The notes: generated by a model not told the origin, from the sequence alone. A stretch of 55,009 nucleotides of DNA from Bacteroidota bacterium (GCA_020436225.1 JAGQYE010000034.1:1-55009), one strand, 5' to 3'. Positions 25,897 to 33,844 are shown, numbered from the stretch's first letter. A program made the numbers and translations.

Positions 25897-26628
25897 ATGG
25901 AAATTAACACAGAAGAAAAAGAGATAATAGAAAGCAATAGCATAGATGCTCGTAGATATACCATTTACATTATCGATAAGGATAAAGTTAACTTAGAAAA
26001 ATCCATTAAATGTTTTAAATCTGAAAATTTTATTTTCAAAGAATTTACTAAAACAAAAAATCTATTAGATAAGATTAAAGACGAAAAACCCGATTTAATT
26101 CTTCTAGAAGTGAACTTGAATGAAACTGACGGAATCGATATGTGTTGGGAAATTCGTTCCGACTCAACAAATGGAAATGTTCCAATTATTTTTCTTTCTA
26201 ATAACTCAGATGACTTTACTCAATTAGCTGCTTACGAAGCCGGAGCCGATGATTTTATTGATAAATCGACACGACCTCGACTTATAGCAACTAAAATAAA
26301 AGCATTCTTGAATCGTTGCTATGCAAAAAATGATTCGAAAAAAGAAGTAAGAATTTTTGGCAATTTAGAAATAGATGAAGAACAAGTTGTCGTCTTTAAA
26401 AAAGGAGAACCTTTGAAATTGTCTAAAAAAGAATTTGAATTAGTTGTGTTGTTGAGTTCTAAACCAAAGAAAGTGTTTAAACGCAATTATATACTGCTAA
26501 AAGTTTGGGGCGATAATATCATCGTCGGTGATAGAAATATTGACACACATATCAAAAAAATAAGAAAAAAATTAGGTAAAAGTCATATCGAAACGGTGCG
26601 CGGAATTGGCTATAAGTTTATTCCGTAA
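25897..26628 (+). CDS. OmpR/PhoB-type response regulator with Glu at the phospho-acceptor position
   Basis: The 243-residue protein has a receiver domain (about 20-137) and a C-terminal winged-helix DNA-binding domain (about 145-243, with LKLSKKEFELVVLLSSKP, VGDRNIDTHIKKIRKKLG and IETVRGIGYKFIP). The helix and fold landmarks of the receiver are present: Asp27 and Asp29 in the acidic region, Ser101 in PIIFLSNN and Lys123 in DDFIDKS. The position of the phosphorylated Asp, normally in PDLILLDV, is Glu71 in PDLILLEVNLN. The protein probably cannot be phosphorylated in the usual way and may be constitutively active. No histidine kinase gene is adjacent. It is divergent from TonB receptor 2, a plausible target. 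Confidence 0.9.
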   Translation: MEINTEEKEIIESNSIDARRYTIYIIDKDKVNLEKSIKCFKSENFIFKEFTKTKNLLDKIKDEKPDLILLEVNLNETDGIDMCWEIRSDSTNGNVPIIFLSNNSDDFTQLAAYEAGADDFIDKSTRPRLIATKIKAFLNRCYAKNDSKKEVRIFGNLEIDEEQVVVFKKGEPLKLSKKEFELVVLLSSKPKKVFKRNYILLKVWGDNIIVGDRNIDTHIKKIRKKLGKSHIETVRGIGYKFIP

Positions 26629-26636
26629 GAAATAAT

Positions 26637-27638
26637 TTATTCGGCAAGTTTCAGTAATTCTACTTCATTTTCTGAAAAATCAGGACTATTTATTTTATAA
26701 ATTTTTTGTAAGATTTCGCTCGCAATTTCCAAGTTTTTCAATGCGTCCATAACACTCACACGAGGTTCGGTATTAAAAATCAAACACTCGGCAAAGCTGT
26801 TTAATTCTTCTTTCAGTGCATCGTATTCTTCTAAAATCAAATTCTCTGTTTTTATTTGTTTCTCTTTCTCATCTTTCAAAGAATGAGGTTGATTTTCCTT
26901 TTCGGATAGTTTTAAAACAGTCGTTTCTCTATTCAAGAAATCAATTGTAATTTGATTGTCTTTTTGAAAGAGTTGCATCTTTCTCATTTTTTGAACTGCG
27001 GTTCTGCTTGCTGTTAAGTTGGCAACACAGCCATTGTCGAACTCAATCCTTGCGTTGGCAACATCTATTTGGTTGCTTACCACCGAAACGCCACTTGCAC
27101 TAATGCTTTTTATATTTGCTTTTACAATTGAAAGCACAATGTCAATATCATGCAACATCTCATCTAAAACTACTGATTCTGATGTTCGTTTAACATGGAA
27201 ATTATTCCAGCGTTGCGACTCAATAAACATAGGTTGCACCTCAAGTTGTTGCAATGCCAAAAATGCAGGATTAAATCGTTCAATATGTCCAACCTGAAGT
27301 TTTACGCCAGATTCTCGAACTAATTCCACCAATTTCTTGGCATCTTCTAAATTATTAGATAAAGGTTGATTTAAGAAAACATGTTTACTTTGTTTTATTG
27401 CTTTTTCTGCATAAAAATAATGCGCATTTGCCGGCGTCAAAATGTCCACCGCATCACATTTACTGATGAGTTCATCTACATCGTCAAAGCAATGTACTGT
27501 GTAATCTTCTTCTAAACGTTGGAGTTTTTCCGGCTCAATATCATAGCAACCTACCACTTCAAAATAGGGAGATTCCATTAATTTCTCGAAGTGGCGAATG
27601 CCCATTCTTCCTAATCCTATGATACCAATTTTTATCAT
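26637..27638 (-). CDS. Gfo/Idh/MocA family NAD(P)-dependent oxidoreductase with altered EKP motif
   Basis: The protein has 333 residues from the ATG at 27638 (an ATG at 27650 would add MITS). The N-terminal Rossmann fold carries IGIIGLGRMGIRH and VDILTPANAHYFYAEKAI. The C-terminal half is the usual alpha/beta dehydrogenase-like domain (VVLDEMLHDIDIVLSIVKANI includes the conserved His-Asp block). The normal Glu-Lys-Pro motif, whose Lys binds cofactor and substrate, is replaced by Asn90-Gln91-Pro92 in HVFLNQPLSNNLEDAK. Catalysis may therefore be altered. The substrate, probably a sugar derivative, is unknown. The gene is convergent with the response regulator (8-nt gap). Confidence 0.85.
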   Translation of the reverse strand: MIKIGIIGLGRMGIRHFEKLMESPYFEVVGCYDIEPEKLQRLEEDYTVHCFDDVDELISKCDAVDILTPANAHYFYAEKAIKQSKHVFLNQPLSNNLEDAKKLVELVRESGVKLQVGHIERFNPAFLALQQLEVQPMFIESQRWNNFHVKRTSESVVLDEMLHDIDIVLSIVKANIKSISASGVSVVSNQIDVANARIEFDNGCVANLTASRTAVQKMRKMQLFQKDNQITIDFLNRETTVLKLSEKENQPHSLKDEKEKQIKTENLILEEYDALKEELNSFAECLIFNTEPRVSVMDALKNLEIASEILQKIYKINSPDFSENEVELLKLAE

Positions 27639-27775
27639 TGATGTTATCAAAAATAATATCCTATTCTATTGTATTACAATTTATTAATCCACGAATTGTG
27701 CATTATTCCATATTTATTTAAAAAATGCATGCCTTTTAAAGCTCGTTTTTAATGTTTTCTTTATGATAGAAACCG

Positions 27776-27783
27776 TATTTTTG
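27776..27783 (+). promoter_or_regulatory. -7 element of mtaB, directly before the start codon
   Basis: TATTTTTG matches TAnnTTTG exactly and ends 4 nt before the GTG start at 27788, again implying a leaderless transcript. Confidence 0.55.
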
Positions 27784-27787
27784 TATC

Positions 27788-29110
27788 GTGATTTCCAATC
27801 AAAAAGTAGCATATCATACCTTGGGTTGTAAACTCAATTTTTCCGAAACATCTGCCATTGCGCGTAAGATGCAGGAAAAAGGTTTTCATACTGTAGATTT
27901 TGATGAAGTTGCTGATGTGTATGTTATCAATACTTGCTCCGTTACCGACCAAGCCGACGCCAAATGCAGAAATATCGTGCGAAAGGTAATGAAGCAAAAC
28001 TCGAACGCTTATGTTGTAGTAATTGGTTGTTATGCGCAATTAAAACCTAATGAAATTGCAAGCATTAAAGGCGTGGATTTGGTGTTAGGCGCAGCCGAAA
28101 AATTTAAGTTGCCGGAAATTATTACCGACTTAACTAAAAATCCTTGCGGTCAAGTTTTAGCTTCTGAAGTGTCGAATGCCAATTTCTTTGTAGATGCTTA
28201 TTCTTTGGGCGATAGAACGCGCTCTTTCTTGAAAATTCAAGATGGTTGCGATTATAAATGCTCGTTTTGCACCATTCCATTGGCAAGAGGAAAAAGCCGA
28301 AGCGATACACCGGAAAACATTAGAAAAAATGCGGAAGAATTAGCAGCAAGCGGTGTGAAAGAAATTGTATTGACAGGCGTAAATACAGGAGATTATGGGA
28401 AAGGAATTGATGATGAAATAGAATTCTTCGACATCGTAAAAATGCTGGATACTATCGAAGGCATTGAGCGTTTCCGGATTTCTTCAATCGAGCCGAATTT
28501 ATTGACTGATGAGATTATCGACTTTGTTGCCAACAGTCAGCGTTTTATGCCGCATTTCCATATTCCGTTGCAAAGTGGCAGCAATAAAATGTTGGGATTG
28601 ATGCAACGAAGATACAAACGCGAACTCTATCAAAGCAGAGTAGAAAAAATAAAAAAAGCAATGCCACATGCTTGCATTGGCGTTGATGTTATTGTTGGTT
28701 TTCCTTCTGAAAGTGATGCCGATTTTTTAGAAACGTATAATTTCGTCAGAGATTTAGATGTTTCGTATTTGCATGTGTTTACTTATTCAGAACGACAAAA
28801 CACGAAAGCATTAGAAATTAAACCGGTTGTGCCGATGCCTGTTCGCAACCAACGCAATTTGAGTTTGCGTAATTTAAGTGAGAAGAAAAAACAAGCATTT
28901 TATCGTCAGTTTTTAAATACCAATCGCACAGCCTTGATGGAACAAGAACAACACGGCGATGTGATGCATGGATTTACAGATAATTACATCAAAGTTTCTA
29001 TGCCTTTTAATGCTGACTTTGTAAATCAATTAGTAGAAGTTCAACTAAGCGACATAGACGCAGATGGCAATGTTTCAGCTACTCCAGTACACAAAGCGGA
29101 ATTGATATAA
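27788..29110 (+). CDS. mtaB: tRNA (ms2t6A37) methylthiotransferase MtaB
   Basis: MtaB is a radical-SAM enzyme that adds a methylthio group to t6A at position 37 of ANN-decoding tRNAs. The 440-residue protein has the N-terminal MTTase domain with three cluster cysteines (C14 in TLGCKLN, C50 in INTCSV, C81 in GCYAQ). The radical-SAM motif is C154-x3-C158-x2-C161 within DGCDYKCSFCTIPLARGKSRS, and a TRAM-like C-terminus follows. The sequence around TLGCKLNFSE and CTIPLARG identifies the MtaB branch and not MiaB or RimO. It uses GTG; no ATG exists near this position and the first residues align with the domain start. It is convergent with the beta-lactamase gene, with 7 nt between the stops. Confidence 0.92.
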   Translation: MISNQKVAYHTLGCKLNFSETSAIARKMQEKGFHTVDFDEVADVYVINTCSVTDQADAKCRNIVRKVMKQNSNAYVVVIGCYAQLKPNEIASIKGVDLVLGAAEKFKLPEIITDLTKNPCGQVLASEVSNANFFVDAYSLGDRTRSFLKIQDGCDYKCSFCTIPLARGKSRSDTPENIRKNAEELAASGVKEIVLTGVNTGDYGKGIDDEIEFFDIVKMLDTIEGIERFRISSIEPNLLTDEIIDFVANSQRFMPHFHIPLQSGSNKMLGLMQRRYKRELYQSRVEKIKKAMPHACIGVDVIVGFPSESDADFLETYNFVRDLDVSYLHVFTYSERQNTKALEIKPVVPMPVRNQRNLSLRNLSEKKKQAFYRQFLNTNRTALMEQEQHGDVMHGFTDNYIKVSMPFNADFVNQLVEVQLSDIDADGNVSATPVHKAELI

Positions 29111-29117
29111 TCAGAAT

Positions 29118-30014
29118 TTATTGCTTGGAATATGTATCGTAAATTGCTTTGGCAATTTTTGCTGTCGTTTCTTCCAAAATTTCAAAATCAGCATAAGCAT
29201 CATTTACAAAAATAGCAATTGCTAAATGTTTGCCGTTTGGTAAAGTAATAATGCCAGCATCATTCACGGCACTATACATGTTCGAATTATTTTTTCCAGA
29301 AGAGCCCGTTTTGTGCGCTACTTCAGTATTCGGTGGCAATAATTTTACAATTCTATTTTTACCAGTCCATGTAGAAACCATCACATCATACAAGAATTTA
29401 GTGTTGATGTCAGAAATAATTTTTCCGTTATAAAAATCAGTCAGCAATTGTACCATTGCATTTGGCGAGCAAACATTTCTATATTGATTTTTCCATTTCT
29501 TATGCATGCCGGCTTCGTTATATTTCATATAAAAATCTTCGATGCCTTTTTTGTTGATATACTTTTGAACAACTTTTGGTTTTCCGAGATGATGCAGCAA
29601 AACATCACAAGCAATATTGTCGCTTTCGGCTACCATATATTTTAGTAAATTTTCAAACGTGATATTGACATTTCCATTTGGGAAAGAATCGCGCATCGGA
29701 CTCCAAGTATCTTTTATCATCTCTTTTGGTGTGATATGAATTTTGTGTTGTAACGAAAATTCGTGTTTGTCAATTCTATCTAAAATGGCAAGTGCTATCG
29801 GAAATTTAAATACACTTTGCATCACACATAGCTCATCGCCATAAAAGGAGAAATGCGAAGAATCTTCTATGACTGCTGCTGCCACGCTTACTTTTCCTTT
29901 TGCTGCTTTTCCAATTTCTTGTATTTTTTGGATTAAGATTTCATCTTGTGCTCGAAGTTGAAAAGGAGCAATCAGTAAACAAAAAATGAAAATGTATGAA
30001 AAATTTTTCGGCAT
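29118..30014 (-). CDS. Class A beta-lactamase, subclass A2 (CfxA/PER-like)
   Basis: This 298-residue serine hydrolase has a Sec signal peptide (to about residue 22, LRAQ). The catalytic motifs are S67-V-F-K70 (SxxK), S131-D-N133 (SDN), Glu167 in YNEAGMHKKW (the deacylation Glu in the ExxMH form typical of subclass A2) and K235-T-G237 (KTG). All active-site residues are present, so it should be an active periplasmic beta-lactamase. Enzymes of this group often hydrolyse cephalosporins, but the spectrum cannot be read from the sequence. Base composition matches the neighbours and no mobile element is near, so it looks like a resident chromosomal gene. Confidence 0.92.
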   Translation of the reverse strand: MPKNFSYIFIFCLLIAPFQLRAQDEILIQKIQEIGKAAKGKVSVAAAVIEDSSHFSFYGDELCVMQSVFKFPIALAILDRIDKHEFSLQHKIHITPKEMIKDTWSPMRDSFPNGNVNITFENLLKYMVAESDNIACDVLLHHLGKPKVVQKYINKKGIEDFYMKYNEAGMHKKWKNQYRNVCSPNAMVQLLTDFYNGKIISDINTKFLYDVMVSTWTGKNRIVKLLPPNTEVAHKTGSSGKNNSNMYSAVNDAGIITLPNGKHLAIAIFVNDAYADFEILEETTAKIAKAIYDTYSKQ

Positions 30015-30031
30015 TCTTTTTGATTTATTTC

Positions 30032-30039
30032 CAAAGTTA
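30032..30039 (-). promoter_or_regulatory. -7 element of the beta-lactamase gene
   Basis: The minus strand reads TAACTTTG, an exact TAnnTTTG match ending 17 nt before the ATG at 30014, giving a very short leader. Confidence 0.55.
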
Positions 30040-30086
30040 AATCAATTGTTTATCTTGTAGTAAGATTAATATTTAAATTTCTAGGA

Positions 30087-30785
30087 ATGAAAAAAATTAC
30101 CTTAACCTTTAGCTTATTTTTTATGTTGATTTATTTGCCATTCATCGCAAATGCAGATAAAGGAAATAAAAATAAACAAGCAACAACTGCTCCAGTAGTA
30201 GATAAATTAGCACAAAAAAATGCAGAAGATTCAATTGTGTATGCCAACTTTATGGTGAATAGCAATAATCATACATTCCAAAATACACCAAATGAAATTT
30301 TATTGAGCAATGGAATGAAAATTAAATTTATAAAGTTGAATCGATTTCCAATTCCGCGAGGTGTTACTGTCCAAATTCCGGATGCCATTTCTCAGCGATT
30401 TAATTATGAATTAGCCGAAGTGGAAATGCAGGCAACAAATACGAATTCTACAGAAGTAAAATTAGGACAAACAGCATCAGAAGCTTTATTTGTTTCGTTT
30501 AAAATGTTCAGCGCAGAAACAGGTTCTAAAACGTTTACTTCACAATATCCATTGTCGTATGGTGCTATTTATGCCAAAACAGAACCGGCACAAACAGAAA
30601 AAGTAACACCAATTTATAAACAAACAACTGCTTTTGTAAATAATAACTACAAACCTGGCGAAACAAAAACGAGCATAGGTTACATTATTTGCTTATCCAA
30701 ACAAGCCAAAACGATAGATAAAATCATTTTGCAAACACAAGAATTCGGGACAAACAAAACGTACGCTTGTCCGGCGAAATTATAA
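30087..30785 (+). CDS. Hypothetical secreted protein
   Basis: The 232-residue protein has a Sec signal peptide (MKKITLTFSLFFMLIYLPFIANA). The mature part starts with a Lys/Asn/Gln-rich linker, then a strand-rich domain (EILLSNGMKIKFIKLNRFPI, LAEVEMQATNTNSTEVKLGQ, ALFVSFKMFSAETGSKTFTSQYPLSYGAIYA). Two cysteines occur near the C-terminus (YIICLSKQ and TYACPAKL) and could pair. I recognise no domain. The gene is divergent from the beta-lactamase gene and 173 nt before mdh, which has its own promoter. Confidence 0.65.
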   Translation: MKKITLTFSLFFMLIYLPFIANADKGNKNKQATTAPVVDKLAQKNAEDSIVYANFMVNSNNHTFQNTPNEILLSNGMKIKFIKLNRFPIPRGVTVQIPDAISQRFNYELAEVEMQATNTNSTEVKLGQTASEALFVSFKMFSAETGSKTFTSQYPLSYGAIYAKTEPAQTEKVTPIYKQTTAFVNNNYKPGETKTSIGYIICLSKQAKTIDKIILQTQEFGTNKTYACPAKL

Positions 30786-30911
30786 CCTTGCGTTTTAAAA
30801 TTGAATTTAGATAATTCAGCAGAAGCTATTTGTAACTTTTTTTGGAATAGATACACCGTTAATATAACCTAAATTTCGCATATTATCTTACTATTCCTTG
30901 CTACTTATCCT

Positions 30912-30919
30912 TATCTTTG
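30912..30919 (+). promoter_or_regulatory. -7 element of mdh
   Basis: TATCTTTG matches TAnnTTTG exactly and lies 39 nt before the ATG at 30959. Confidence 0.55.
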
Positions 30920-30958
30920 CACCGATTTCTAAACATTTTTAATTAAATATTATATAAT

Positions 30959-31894
30959 ATGAAAGTAACCGTAGTAGGTGCAGGCGCAGTTGGCTCAGCA
31001 GTTGCCGACAATATTGCACGTAAAGAACTTTGCCACGAAGTGGTTTTATTAGACATCAAAGAAGGTGTTGCAGAAGGAAAATCTATCGATATGATGCAAA
31101 CGGCAGCTATCTTAGATTTTGACACAAAAATTACAGGATCAACAAATGATTATAGCAAAACCGCAAACAGCGATGTAGTTGTAATTACATCGGGTTTACC
31201 AAGAAAACCGGGCATGACGCGCGAAGAATTAATTGGTGTAAATGCCGGCATCGTGAAAGGTGTTTCTGAAAATATATTGAAATATTCTCCAAATACAATT
31301 TTCGTTATCATTTCCAATCCAATGGATACGATGACGTATTTAGCATTGAAAGCAACAGGCATTCCTAAAAATAGAATTATTGGTATGGGTGGCGCTTTAG
31401 ATAGCTCTCGTTTTAGATATTATTTATCTCAAGCATTAGGTTGCTCTCCATCTCAAATAAATGCTGATGTAATTGGAGGTCATGGCGATACTACGATGAT
31501 TCCTTTAACACGCTTAGCTACATTAGGTTCTACGCCGGTTTCAGAATTATTAGATGCTGAAACATTAAACAAAGTAGCTGCAGATACTATGGTTGGTGGT
31601 GCAACACTTACAAAATTAATTGGTACTTCAGCTTGGTTTGCTCCGGGTGCTGCAGCAATGTCAATTGTTGAATCTATTTTACGTGATGAAAAACGTGTGA
31701 TTACTTGCAGTGTTTTCTTAGAAGGCGAATACGGTCAATCTGATATTTGTATGGGCGTTCCGGTTGTTATTGGCAAAAATGGTTGGGAAAAAATCATCGA
31801 CTATAAATTGAACGACGAAGAAAAAGCAGCATTTAGCAAAAGTGCCGATGCAGTACGCAACATGAATAATGTTTTAAGCACGCTTTCTATCTAA
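30959..31894 (+). CDS. mdh: Malate dehydrogenase (LDH-like, NAD-dependent)
   Basis: This TCA-cycle enzyme interconverts malate and oxaloacetate. The 311-residue chain is of the LDH-like type (MDH group III). The NAD-binding loop VGAGAVGSAVADNIA starts at residue 5. The substrate-binding loop is SGLPRKPGMTREEL. NPMDTMTYLALKATG is typical of bacterial Mdh, and IGGHGDTTMIPLTR holds the catalytic His. The protein is cytoplasmic. The gene is transcribed alone, with its own -7 element and a strong terminator. Confidence 0.96.
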   Translation: MKVTVVGAGAVGSAVADNIARKELCHEVVLLDIKEGVAEGKSIDMMQTAAILDFDTKITGSTNDYSKTANSDVVVITSGLPRKPGMTREELIGVNAGIVKGVSENILKYSPNTIFVIISNPMDTMTYLALKATGIPKNRIIGMGGALDSSRFRYYLSQALGCSPSQINADVIGGHGDTTMIPLTRLATLGSTPVSELLDAETLNKVAADTMVGGATLTKLIGTSAWFAPGAAAMSIVESILRDEKRVITCSVFLEGEYGQSDICMGVPVVIGKNGWEKIIDYKLNDEEKAAFSKSADAVRNMNNVLSTLSI

Positions 31895-31914
31895 TTTTAA
31901 ATAGTATTTTTTAT

Positions 31915-31946
31915 AAAAGCAGTCATTTTTTTGACTGCTTTTTTTT
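31915..31946 (+). terminator. Intrinsic terminator of mdh
   Basis: AAAAGCAGTCA and TGACTGCTTTT form a perfect 11-bp stem around a T6 loop, with further T after it, 20 nt past the stop codon. Confidence 0.9.
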
Positions 31947-31993
31947 ATGTTAATTCGTTTCAAACTTACAAAGTTTACAGCTACATTTATTCC

Positions 31994-32698
31994 ATGAAAT
32001 TATCCAAATGGTGCTTGTTTTTATGCTTGTTAATGCTTGTTTTTTCTTCCTGTGAAAAGAGCGAAAATAATAGAGCTACGATTTCTTTTCAATTAATCTC
32101 TACAAATAAAACACCAATCGGAAGAAATTATTCCATCGACAACGACAAAACTAAACTCTTGTTTTCTAATTTCTTATTAACCGATGTTTCCGGAAATAAA
32201 ACACTATTGAAAGATGTGTTCTTATACAAAAAAAACAATACTGATTTTGAAGTGAAAATTCCGGAAGGTAATTATACAACGTTTCAATTTTCTTTTGGAT
32301 TAGATGCCATAACGAATAATGCTAATCCAATTAATTTTCCGGCATCACATCCGTTAAGTGTCGAGGAAGGTTTGTATTGGGATATGCTGAAATATCGTTT
32401 TGCCATCATAGAAGCAATGGTAGATAATTCGCCAGCAAAAAATCAAACGCCAAACACACCTATTTCTATGCATTTAGGCTCGGATACTTTATATACAGTC
32501 ATTTCATCTACAACGATTCCTAAAAATGGAATGAACTTGCAAATACAATTTAATTTAGATAGCCTTTTTGTGTTAGATGCTGAGCCTTTCCAAATTAGCA
32601 ATTTTAGCAACCATTCCGAAAGCGCTGAAATTGCTCGCACAATTACTATAAAAAACAGTTTTATAAATAGTCGAAAAATTTCCTTGATTTCTAATTGA
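31994..32698 (+). CDS. MbnP-like lipoprotein (possible copper-binding partner of the di-heme enzyme)
   Basis: The protein has 234 residues from the ATG at 31994. A longer frame from 31931 is rejected because it starts in the mdh terminator and precedes an intact lipoprotein signal (VFSSCEKS, lipid on Cys20). The mature domain resembles the MbnP-like family: IPEGNYTTFQFSFGLD followed by the hallmark SVEEGLYWDMLKYRFAIIEA. In methanotrophs, MbnP and the related CorA/MopE have a Trp converted to kynurenine that helps bind copper. Here Trp129, in the hallmark block, is the only Trp of the mature protein. The next gene encodes a MauG/MbnH-like di-heme enzyme and overlaps by one base, so the two are translationally coupled. 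Function is inferred from this pairing. Confidence 0.78.
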   Translation: MKLSKWCLFLCLLMLVFSSCEKSENNRATISFQLISTNKTPIGRNYSIDNDKTKLLFSNFLLTDVSGNKTLLKDVFLYKKNNTDFEVKIPEGNYTTFQFSFGLDAITNNANPINFPASHPLSVEEGLYWDMLKYRFAIIEAMVDNSPAKNQTPNTPISMHLGSDTLYTVISSTTIPKNGMNLQIQFNLDSLFVLDAEPFQISNFSNHSESAEIARTITIKNSFINSRKISLISN

Positions 32699-33780
32699 TG
32701 AACAAAAAAAATGCAATAATAGCTTTGGCAACAACTCTGTTTTTGTTGAGCATAATTCATGCATGTAAGAAAGAAGAAAATCCGCCGACAACAACACCAT
32801 ACACATTTCCTGAAATCCCCAATTTTAGAGCCATTCCAACAGATATTTCCAATCCAATAACAATAGAAGGCGTTGCACTCGGCAAAAAACTTTTCTTCGA
32901 CCCAATTCTTTCTTTAGATTCTTCCATTTCTTGTTCGAGTTGTCATCAGCCTCAATTTTCTTTCGCTGATAATAAAATAAAAAGCGAAGGAGTACATCAA
33001 GTATTGGGAAAACGAAATGCCATGGCATTGGTAAACTTAGCTTGGCAAAAAGATCGTTTTTTCTGGGATGGAAGAACAACCACATTACACGAACAAATTA
33101 CATTTCCGATTCAAGATCCGTTGGAAATGCAAAATACGTTGGATGAAGTAGAAAATCGTTTGCAAAAAAATCCGACTTATGTAGATTTATTTTGGAAAGC
33201 ATTTGGCACAAAAAACATTTCTATTGATTTAGTTGGTAAAGCCATCGAGCAATATGAAAAAACTTTGATTTCATATAATTCCAAGTTTGATAAATTTTCT
33301 CGTGGTGAGTTAATGTTGACTGATTCCGAACTTCGAGGATTAGAGATTTTCAAAACGGAAAAAGGCGATTGCTTTCACTGCCATAGCAGCACAGCGCCGG
33401 AAGTGTTTATTTCGCCGGATAGAACTTTCGCTAATAACGGAATGGATACAATTACGAATGTAATAGATTTTGCAGATTTTGGATTAGGAGATTTTACAAA
33501 CAATCTTTCCGATTACGGCCGTTTTAAAATTCCGACATTGCGCAACTTGGCTTTCACTGCTCCTTACATGCACGACGGGCGATTTGCCACCTTAGATGAA
33601 GTAATCGATTTTTATAATCAAGGACCAAAAGGCTCGCCAACCTTAGAGCCAATTATGCGCGAAAAAGCCGAAAAACGCTTGGAAACACTCGGTCATTGGG
33701 GCTTGAATCTTTCAGCCCAAGACAAAGCCGACTTAAAAGCATTTTTACTCACACTTTCCGATTCCAGTTTTGTTCAATAA
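32698..33780 (+). CDS. Di-heme cytochrome c peroxidase / MbnH-MauG family lipoprotein
   Basis: The 360-residue protein has a lipoprotein signal (IIHACKKE, Cys23) and two covalent heme sites, C79-S-S-C82-H83 and C225-F-H-C228-H229. The surrounding blocks (LGKKLFFDPILSLDSSISCSSCHQP, KRNAMALVNLAW, FWDGR, KIPTLRNLAFTAPYMHDGRFATLDEVIDFYN) are those of the bacterial cytochrome c peroxidase/MauG family. MbnH, a member, uses a bis-Fe(IV) state to oxidise a Trp of MbnP. Simple H2O2 reduction is the alternative. The ATG at 32698 shares its A with the TGA of the MbnP-like gene; the TTG at 32695 is less likely. Confidence 0.9.
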   Translation: MNKKNAIIALATTLFLLSIIHACKKEENPPTTTPYTFPEIPNFRAIPTDISNPITIEGVALGKKLFFDPILSLDSSISCSSCHQPQFSFADNKIKSEGVHQVLGKRNAMALVNLAWQKDRFFWDGRTTTLHEQITFPIQDPLEMQNTLDEVENRLQKNPTYVDLFWKAFGTKNISIDLVGKAIEQYEKTLISYNSKFDKFSRGELMLTDSELRGLEIFKTEKGDCFHCHSSTAPEVFISPDRTFANNGMDTITNVIDFADFGLGDFTNNLSDYGRFKIPTLRNLAFTAPYMHDGRFATLDEVIDFYNQGPKGSPTLEPIMREKAEKRLETLGHWGLNLSAQDKADLKAFLLTLSDSSFVQ

Positions 33781-33786
33781 TCAATA

Positions 33787-33820
33787 ATCCGCTAAAATCC
33801 GTCAAATCCGTGTTTTCCGT
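33787..33820. repeat. Four short ATCCGT-type units at 9-10 nt spacing
   Basis: ATCCGC (33787), ATCCGT (33797), ATCCGT (33806) and TTCCGT (33815) follow each other at regular spacing between the ends of two convergent genes. Similar ATCCGT strings occur as dispersed intergenic repeats in Bacteroidota genomes, as far as I recall. No terminator is visible here. Confidence 0.5.
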
Positions 33821-33844
33821 GTTCTAATATTATTTATAAAAAAG

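Noticed and set aside
29118-30014. Beta-lactamase as a recently acquired mobile resistance gene
   Set aside because: Base composition matches its neighbours, no insertion sequence or integrase is near, and it sits tightly against mtaB.
31931-31993. Longer N-terminus for the MbnP-like lipoprotein
   Set aside because: It begins within the mdh terminator and would bury the lipoprotein signal.
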